Shown here piece by piece: positions 57,516 through 64,000 of a DNA stretch of 64,000 nucleotides (positions within the stretch are counted from its first letter, which is position 1; each line of letters starts with the position of its first letter). Below the pieces are notes generated by a model. That model did not search any database. It was not told where the DNA came from and saw only the letters and a list, made by a program, of their open reading frames with translations. A program made the position numbers and the translations under genes. The stretch covers positions 10,120 to 74,119 of the forward strand of contig LUCM01005629.1 of assembly GCA_008360955.1 (NCBI GenBank), given 5' to 3'. Source of the DNA: Fasciolopsis buskii. Lineage: Eukaryota; Platyhelminthes; Trematoda; Plagiorchiida; Fasciolidae.

Positions 57516-60500
57516 GAACATTCACGGGAGGACCAATTTATTGATGCTGCTCTCGAAAAGTGAAAGGTTGTAAGTGGTGGAACTGCAGAAAGTAGGAGTA
57601 TTCCACAGTGAGGAAGTAGGGGGCGAAAGATGACAAAAAGGACGAAGTACAACATCGAACAACGGAAACCTGATAAGGGTGATTAGCTGCCTGTGTGCGA
57701 GAAGAGCAAGAGAAGGTTTCAAGCACAGAACTGCTGAAGCAAGTTTCGAAGAACAAAAACCAAAGTAATGACGACAGAAAAGAAACTGCCCGACAGTGGG
57801 CCAGTGACCGCAAAGTGGATGCTTATGAATGATCCTTGATCAACCGGATGACCTTATGTTGGACCCGATCAAAAATCGCTTGCCATGTGGATGACGCCAT
57901 TTGTTTATTGTACAGAATTTAATCTCTACGCCCGTTCATATAATTCACAGACTGTTTTACGTAAGCGGTTGAAAAGAGTAATATGAATGTTAACATTCCG
58001 CAGCATTGGTCTTCCTCCACCATTAAAATGGATAAAGAGTACTCCATGTTTCGAAAACGAAGTAGATGAAGCCCCATCCCACAAGTGACTGCAATATTCA
58101 CGTGCTGGACGGATTTGAGCTTCCCAGTTTAACGATGTCCTAGGCATGTGTGCTGGCTGTGATTTCGTAGTTTGCATATAGATATGATGTTACAATGAAA
58201 TGGAATGTGCACCTGATATCTTCAACAACAAAGGATGCGAACACCTACAAAATAAAGTCGAAGGCAGCGGTGGGATCAAAAAGCTATGTATTACTTATGA
58301 AACTGTACGGACGTCCAGAAAACCGAACATGCCTCATTCCCAAAGCTATAAGAAGGGTACACCACTAATGACCAAAGTGAGTGACTGTCTAAATGTGTTT
58401 GTATCCAAACTGTTTGGCGTGAACCACTCCACGCTTCTTCACAATATGGTGAACTCACGGGTACTGAATGACAAAAATTGATCAGACGTATGGAGTGGAT
58501 TTTCCTATTTTAGTAAATATCAACCCGCAGTTATTCCAGTGAGACAGAAAATCAGATGGAAATTCGGTCTAGCGAAAGCCATAGGCATTCCGGTGGATTT
58601 GGAGAAAAGCGTGTATTTCGTTTTGATGGCAAAGCTTTCCAAAGCATTATAAGCAAACTGCTGCAAGAAAAGCACTGGCGTTGCGGTAACTTTGACACAA
58701 GGACGAAGAAGACAAATCACGCAGGAAAAACAATGAAACTTGGAGTTTTGAGGGTTCCAGTGATTACCACAGGGGCGATCATGGATTGGACAAGTCAAAC
58801 TATGATCAAATTTGATAAGCTACCTGAACACTGTTTCTGGTTGTGTTTACATGTAGAGACTTTAAATTTAAAGTAAGTTATCTGGGCTTATCAGAGAAGT
58901 GAACGGTTGGGTTTTCGTCGAAATCGTTATCTCTGCTGATAGTTTTGTCAGACAAAGCACTCTTAGTTGTTCTCCCGACATAACCATTCGCTGAAAATGA
59001 GCACTGTGAATATTAACTGATACTGTTTTTTACACTTTTAATAAGTTAGCTAATTGGTCAGTTAAGTGTTCTCACGTGATTGAGGACTTCCCAATGAGGT
59101 TGCATCGCACGGAAAGGAAATCGGTATTTGTTGCACGTTAGTTTCAAAACAACGAAAATTAGAATATAACTGAGTGCGTTTAGTAACAGTTTTCCCAATT
59201 CAGTAACGCAACGTTTTCGGAAAAGTTGCTCATTACTCGGTGTTCCAGTTAGACAGATTAACTCTTCTGAAGACCCGAGCAGCATTCCAGCTGTAGTCCA
59301 GGAAATTCGATCGGTAACAGAACCCCATTATTTTTTAACGATTCGATTCAAATGCCATCGAGCACCTGAGCTATTCTGAACTGTTTATCTCACGAAAACA
59401 ATCTCTAATTTTTCGCAAACTTATAACCTAAAGAAACTAAATAGACTTATGAAAACAGTCAGCTTCACGTGGTTATATTCAAAAGGAAGAATGGAAGCAT
59501 TTATCACTAAGGGATAAAAATACACTTAGTGTTCGGTGTAACCAGGTTATTTAGACAATGACTACGCAGCTTTTTGGTGGATGTAGTTACGTGGCACTTT
59601 CGGGGCCACAAACGTTTAAGGTAGTGAGTAGTTGGCTCTTGTTTGCACAGATCCCGACGATGAAGCCGTGCGGCCATTGTGTCAGTCGTTTCTTACCAGG
59701 TTCGAAAGGTTTAGAGGAGCTCGGGAGATAACTGGTTTGCTTTCATGAATATCCTACATTAGAGATTTGTTTACATCTGAGTTCCGAATAGTTTCTGTGA
59801 ACCCCGTTCTCAGACAAGTAGGTTGGTGTTCTTGAATCTACCTGATCAGTTACGAGCCGGAGCAGATGAGTCCAAAATTACACACAGAAGTGACCGAGCC
59901 TTGCAGACAATCTGGAACTTGGCCATATACTCTACCACTGACAATCATGCGTTTTTAGGCCTGTTTGGACACTAAACAGTATGGAACGTGAAAAGTGAAG
60001 TAAAACTACACGGCAAAAATATGCCCGCAATCTTCTGAGGGCTTCATTAGCAGCACGTTTGTCACCTGTTTTCAAGAAAATTTGCTTGTATGCAGCTGCT
60101 TCTGCATGACGTACATTTTTGGCGGGCATTTGGAGGCCGGTAAGTAAGGAGAATCTCATACGATCAACTACTATCTTGATCTCGCTGGGTATTCAAAAAC
60201 TGATGGGATTATCCACTGTGGCCAAAATTAGTGTCGGAAAATGACACATTTTTAAAGTACAAAGTTTACGAAGGCATCAGAACAAAAAGTCCACCTGAAA
60301 TACCTTTCGAAACGATGTAGCATAGTCTATTACCGAAACCACTATTGCAAAGAAAACTAATTTTCATCATTATTCATTAGCTAAACGTTTTGCAAGATTG
60401 ATTAGAAAAGCACTTTGTTGAAAAATGGTAGAGTACGTATTCGCCAACATCCGAGGGTAATTACCATAGTACAAGGTTGCGCCAACGGGTAAAGGTTGCA

Positions 60501-61730
60501 CGCGGTTGTTGAAAACTACAAGTAAAAGGTGAAGGACAATATCAGCTGACGATCAAGCAAGGACCATGATAACTTAGATGATTAATGTCTAGTCCAAAGT
60601 ACAATAAAATACTCGACCGTCCAAATCACAGTTATCTATGGGATCGCCTGTACCGATCTGCGTACAGTACAGGCACATGTTGGGATTAGTAGGTGGACGA
60701 CAAAAAAGATGAACACCGCGTTCTGCATGAGAATTATAGATGAAAGATCGGCCAGTTAAAAAAGATGGCATGAGTTGGAGTCGTAGGTAAAACCATAACG
60801 CTCACAGTGGGTAACGCTCGCTTAACTGCGCAACAAGATGAAGGATGAAGCACAGCCATGAGGCCAGATAAGTATTTGGGGATCCGCTGCCAGTCAGAAA
60901 CAGAGTGGATCAGTTCAATCGAATTTTACAATCAATAACCCCGTACCAATATTCTCACGTTTTGGTTTTTATCTTGCGATACACAACAGTAATAAAATAA
61001 AGAACGTGGAATCTTAAAACATAAGAACTGCGGAGAGGCAGAAGTATCTTGAATACGCAAACGGCACTGACTGCGGTATTTAGAAGTGTTGCATGAGGTC
61101 TCCAGAACCACAACCTGGCAGTCCTTCTCAGCGTTCGCCATGCCATGGACTCATCGCCTCGACCTGCTTCACAGTCATTAGCTGACTCAAGAAGCAGCAT
61201 ATAACGAGGAAGTCAATGTGCAGATGCGTAATGCATGCCAAAGCCGCATTAACGAATTTGAACCTCCTATCTTTTCGACCAACTGAACTCTACGACTGAA
61301 TACCATACGCCCAGCCTAAGCGTTTTTACCAAACTTCTCACGTCACGTTCTGCTTACACTATGAGCAAATAGGTGGCCAAACAAATACAATCTTCGTATA
61401 TCTCTTTCCGCAACGATCATGTTTTGAAAGAGCATAACAAGATCGATCTTATCATTGCGGGAACTAAATGCGATCTTTGGGCTATAATCGATTATCGCGT
61501 CAAAGCCACAGATGCCCCAGATGGTACCCGCAAAACGAGCCTTCTGTAAATGCGATGACACAATCTGATATACGAGCATGTGGTGAGAGGTAACTTTCCG
61601 AGCAGCAAAACTTGTCTCCGCCTAAACTTTCTATAAAAACAAGGCTCGGCTTTGGGCCAGTCCAATCCTACAAGTATTTTACTCTCGGAAGGTCCAGAAC
61701 ATCCCAAACACAACTCAGTTTCTCAGAACC
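57516..61730. other. Unassigned stretch
   Basis: Frames at 58200-58481, 58556-58876 (plus), 59932-60159 and 60932-61713 (minus) were read without a recognised block or convincing splice-bounded exon. Confidence 0.4.
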
Positions 61731-61887
61731 AAATGATGTGACGAGTGTGTCGAAAAATCGATGCGCCATATATTGGTTTTAACTGTGAATGACATAATGT
61801 TAATAACAGTGTTGTTGGTAGATGTAATGCGCCAACTTTTCGACTACCGTGGGTGGTCTTTCTCAAGGCAAGTTTTACAATCAAATG
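61731..61887 (-). repeat. PLE terminal sequence, copy T3
   Basis: The minus-strand text matches T2 from the GTGAACG-distal part through GAAAGACCACCCACGGTAG to CGATTTTTCGACACACTCG. No PLE coding sequence is adjacent. Confidence 0.8.
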
Positions 61888-62535
61888 CTCAATTTCCGTT
61901 TAGATGATCGATGCATACTTGTATGGGTCTGCTGTGTCCGTGCGCAAACCTTTGGATTATCCCCAATCAGTGACTCCTCAACAATCCAACTCACAATGAA
62001 ATATAACCCCGAACAAGTAGGGAAACTGTTAATCAAATTCAGCTGATATAGCGTCAAAATGGAATAGATGACTACACATATCGTTGGTCATGATTTTCCT
62101 GCTTAATGGATGAATGTGATTGGCTGAATTGGATAGGAGCAAACGATGGCTGGTGTCTAGGGTAGGAATTGTTACCGGCTATTGGTAAATGTGAACATGC
62201 CGTTGGAATGAGACGACTGGCTCATGGACACATGCATCATGACTGCACTGCTCTTGGGATGTGCGAACCTACCATAATATCAACACAGCACTTGTCTGTG
62301 GGTTGATCGAACGGTGACTAGCGATTGTTGATGACATAATCCCACGGAGATTTTGGACTCAATCGGTAGGATCTTCAGTCAGACGAAAGCTACTGTCCAA
62401 ATACCCTAAATCGGACAATTTAAACATTTTTGACATGTTTGGCACATGAGTGGGCCCATTATACTTCGAGGGGGTGAGAAGCCATGACCTTGGGTGGTGC
62501 AGACCCACAAATGATGTTAGTGGGTCAGGTAGGAA
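61888..62535. other. Stretch downstream of an antisense LINE RT
   Basis: It may hold the decayed continuation of the minus-strand LINE at 62536; no clear block was found. Confidence 0.35.
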
Positions 62536-63063
62536 TTACAATAGCGCACAGTTCGGGAAAAAGCAGTGCCAAAGAATTTCAAGATCAATTGAGTCGATTT
62601 TCGCTCTCAGATCAACAAAGACAAAGATTGTGGACATGAAAAATGTTGGTGTTCTGATACTCATCCTAAAGAGAACGAAGCCAATAGAACCCCGACCAGG
62701 TCGAAAACCCGCCCCATCATCAAGTGTACGTCGTTCAGAAGCACCAGACATACCCGTGTCGATACGAAACTGATTCCTATGAATCATACGAAAGGAACTA
62801 CCAGCTTTCTCGTAAATCACCGATTGACACCAGTCTCTAGGGCTGTACCGCTCTTCGCAGGTCGACACCAAGAGTTTCGTTAATTCCAGAGAAGAAAATT
62901 CGCCGCTGTCCTTGGAAAAGGACGACAAAGGCCATTCTGGTCTGGTAGCCTTATGCCTTTTCAGAATGCCAATCTGCATTTCTGATGGAGGATTGGCATC
63001 TGCCTGAAGTGTTTCACATGAGTGCACAAACACTCTAACCGCGGTTGTTGGTAAGGGTCGCAT
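62536..63063 (-). mobile_element. CR1-like LINE reverse transcriptase fragment
   Basis: A 175-codon minus-strand frame contains RYSPRDWCQSVIYEKAGSSF (family xxPxDWCxSVIxPIFKKGSR), then GAGFRPGRGSIGF (family QAGFRPGRGCxDQIF) and VFVDLRAKIDSIDLEILWHC (family VFLDLKAAFDSVDRExLWxC, RT motif A). The first motif A Asp is kept, but the AAFDSVD segment reads AKIDSID and the 5' and 3' parts are missing. Confidence 0.82.
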
Positions 63064-64000
63064 CCTTCTTCAATTCCCTATCCACTACTCATGTTTTTGT
63101 TTGCACGAACTTTCACAGATCTTGCACCACTTGAACTATGACAGAAAGGGGAGCAATGTGAGAGAAAAGGTGTTTGTTTAGGGTTTGCCATACATTTCAA
63201 TTCTTCCAGACATCACATCGTCGGTTGGTGTAACCCACGGTCCCCATGTAAGATTTGTAACATCTGGCTTTTGTGGCACTTTAGAGAAAACACCTAGCAG
63301 GCGAAAGCAAGCCGCGTCCTGCACACTGTCGCTGCTGGACTGCGGTTGCACATTCGGTGGGTATGATCTTAATTTATTCACAGCTAACCACCGATACCTT
63401 TACCTTTTCTCTATCCGCAACCTAGGAACGAGCCAAGTTATATGAACCTCTGCATGTTACCGAAAACGCGGCTGTATGCCGGTGCTCACGGGATCCTGGC
63501 CAACTAACTTCTCAGAGGCATACGCACTTAATTTCGTGTGAGATCAGAAGGAAAGGATCTGCTAGATCAACTCCCGTCGAAGATAACCATCGTTTGTGAA
63601 GCCCACATTCCCCTAGGCAATGTTGCGTCCAGTGCTGCAATGGTACCTTTATTGGCCACTAAATTCTATTTAGATGCCGGATATTTGGACATGCCGACGA
63701 TCGCATAGAAAGCTCTGATTGGAACTCGGAGATTATCATCTGGAAGTAGCTGTGCAGGACGAATGAATTTTGTGTTGGTGCTACCACAAACCAGGCCCTG
63801 ACAGAAGGGAGCACGGATCAATGGGGGGTTTCAGTTCACAAATTTGGGACCAGCGTGTTCGAAATTCGGTGACTCATCCACGTCACCAATGCTCAATATC
63901 TTTGTGGTCAATCTGAATCCAACACTGTGGAGACGAGGGAGGACGCCAAATGAGCCGATGACAACCTGTGCTCCAAACAAACCAGAATGCCGCAACCCCA
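63064..64000. other. Unassigned stretch at the window end
   Basis: It is upstream of the minus-strand LINE fragment and may be its 5' continuation; frames at 63178-63445 show no block I can name. Confidence 0.35.

Noticed and set aside
56809..57655. Long frames across the N run
   Set aside because: They consist of undetermined residues and are artefacts of the gap.
59932..60159. Minus-strand frame with AEAAAYKQIFLKTGDKRAAN
   Set aside because: It looks protein-like, but I know no matching family and saw no convincing splice borders.
1..64000. CRISPR arrays, prokaryotic operons or phage genes
   Set aside because: No regularly spaced direct repeats or dense coding; the exon structure and retroelements show a eukaryotic contig.

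Overview
The window looks like a piece of a repeat-rich parasitic flatworm genome, probably a digenean trematode. It is eukaryotic: one conserved gene is split into small exons with GT/AG borders and introns up to about 5.6 kb. Nearly everything else recognisable is decayed retroelement of the kinds common in flukes: CR1-like LINE fragments (APE endonuclease and reverse transcriptase), Penelope-like elements (PLE) with GIY-YIG endonuclease, and a tRNA-headed short repeat that carries a hammerhead ribozyme. No bacterial-type operon, rRNA or intact tRNA was seen. Exons were assigned by reading frame, splice sites and family knowledge; no search was run.

Region 1, about 3.7-25.8 kb, plus strand: the C-terminal half of a P5B-type cation-transporting ATPase (ATP13A family). 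Nine exons are proposed: 3747-4031, 4165-4494, 7276-7348, 10310-10460, 16053-16201, 19423-19511, 21281-21429, 24853-25201 and a tentative terminal exon 25720-25764. Intron phases are compatible at every junction. Together they give the end of the cytoplasmic loop, the P-domain hinge ([11 protein letters not shown]), TM segments M5-M10 and a cytoplasmic tail. The N-terminal half lies upstream of the window or is unrecognised in 1-3746.

The introns hold retroelement debris: LINE endonuclease pieces near 1.5-2.2 and 4.9-5.6 kb, LINE reverse transcriptase pieces near 6.4-6.7, 11.9-13.6, 17.6-18.5 (minus strand) and 19.6-20.2 kb, and a PLE endonuclease fragment between two arms of a perfect 47-bp inverted repeat near 10.8-11.1 kb.

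Region 2, about 25.8-64 kb: no convincing host gene. It holds a tRNA-Ser-like pseudogene (27.1 kb), PLE pieces (35.3-36.0, 37.8-38.2, 46.2-47.3, 48.4-48.6, 49.6-49.8 and 61.7-61.9 kb), LINE pieces (47.9-48.4, 52.3-52.6, 55.3-55.7, 56.5-56.8 and 62.5-63.1 kb) and a 584-base assembly gap at 56932-57515 flanked by indel-noisy sequence. Long stretches between are unassigned.

The most striking item is a dispersed family with six copies here (about 0.46, 15.5, 28.3, 28.7, 32.7 and 56.2 kb). It joins a tRNA-like head (A and B boxes, pairing acceptor ends) to a type I hammerhead ribozyme with a minimal loopless stem III. The copy at 28707-28751 has a complete core and a perfect 6-bp stem I; others show graded decay, and one is split by an inversion that falls inside the ribozyme.
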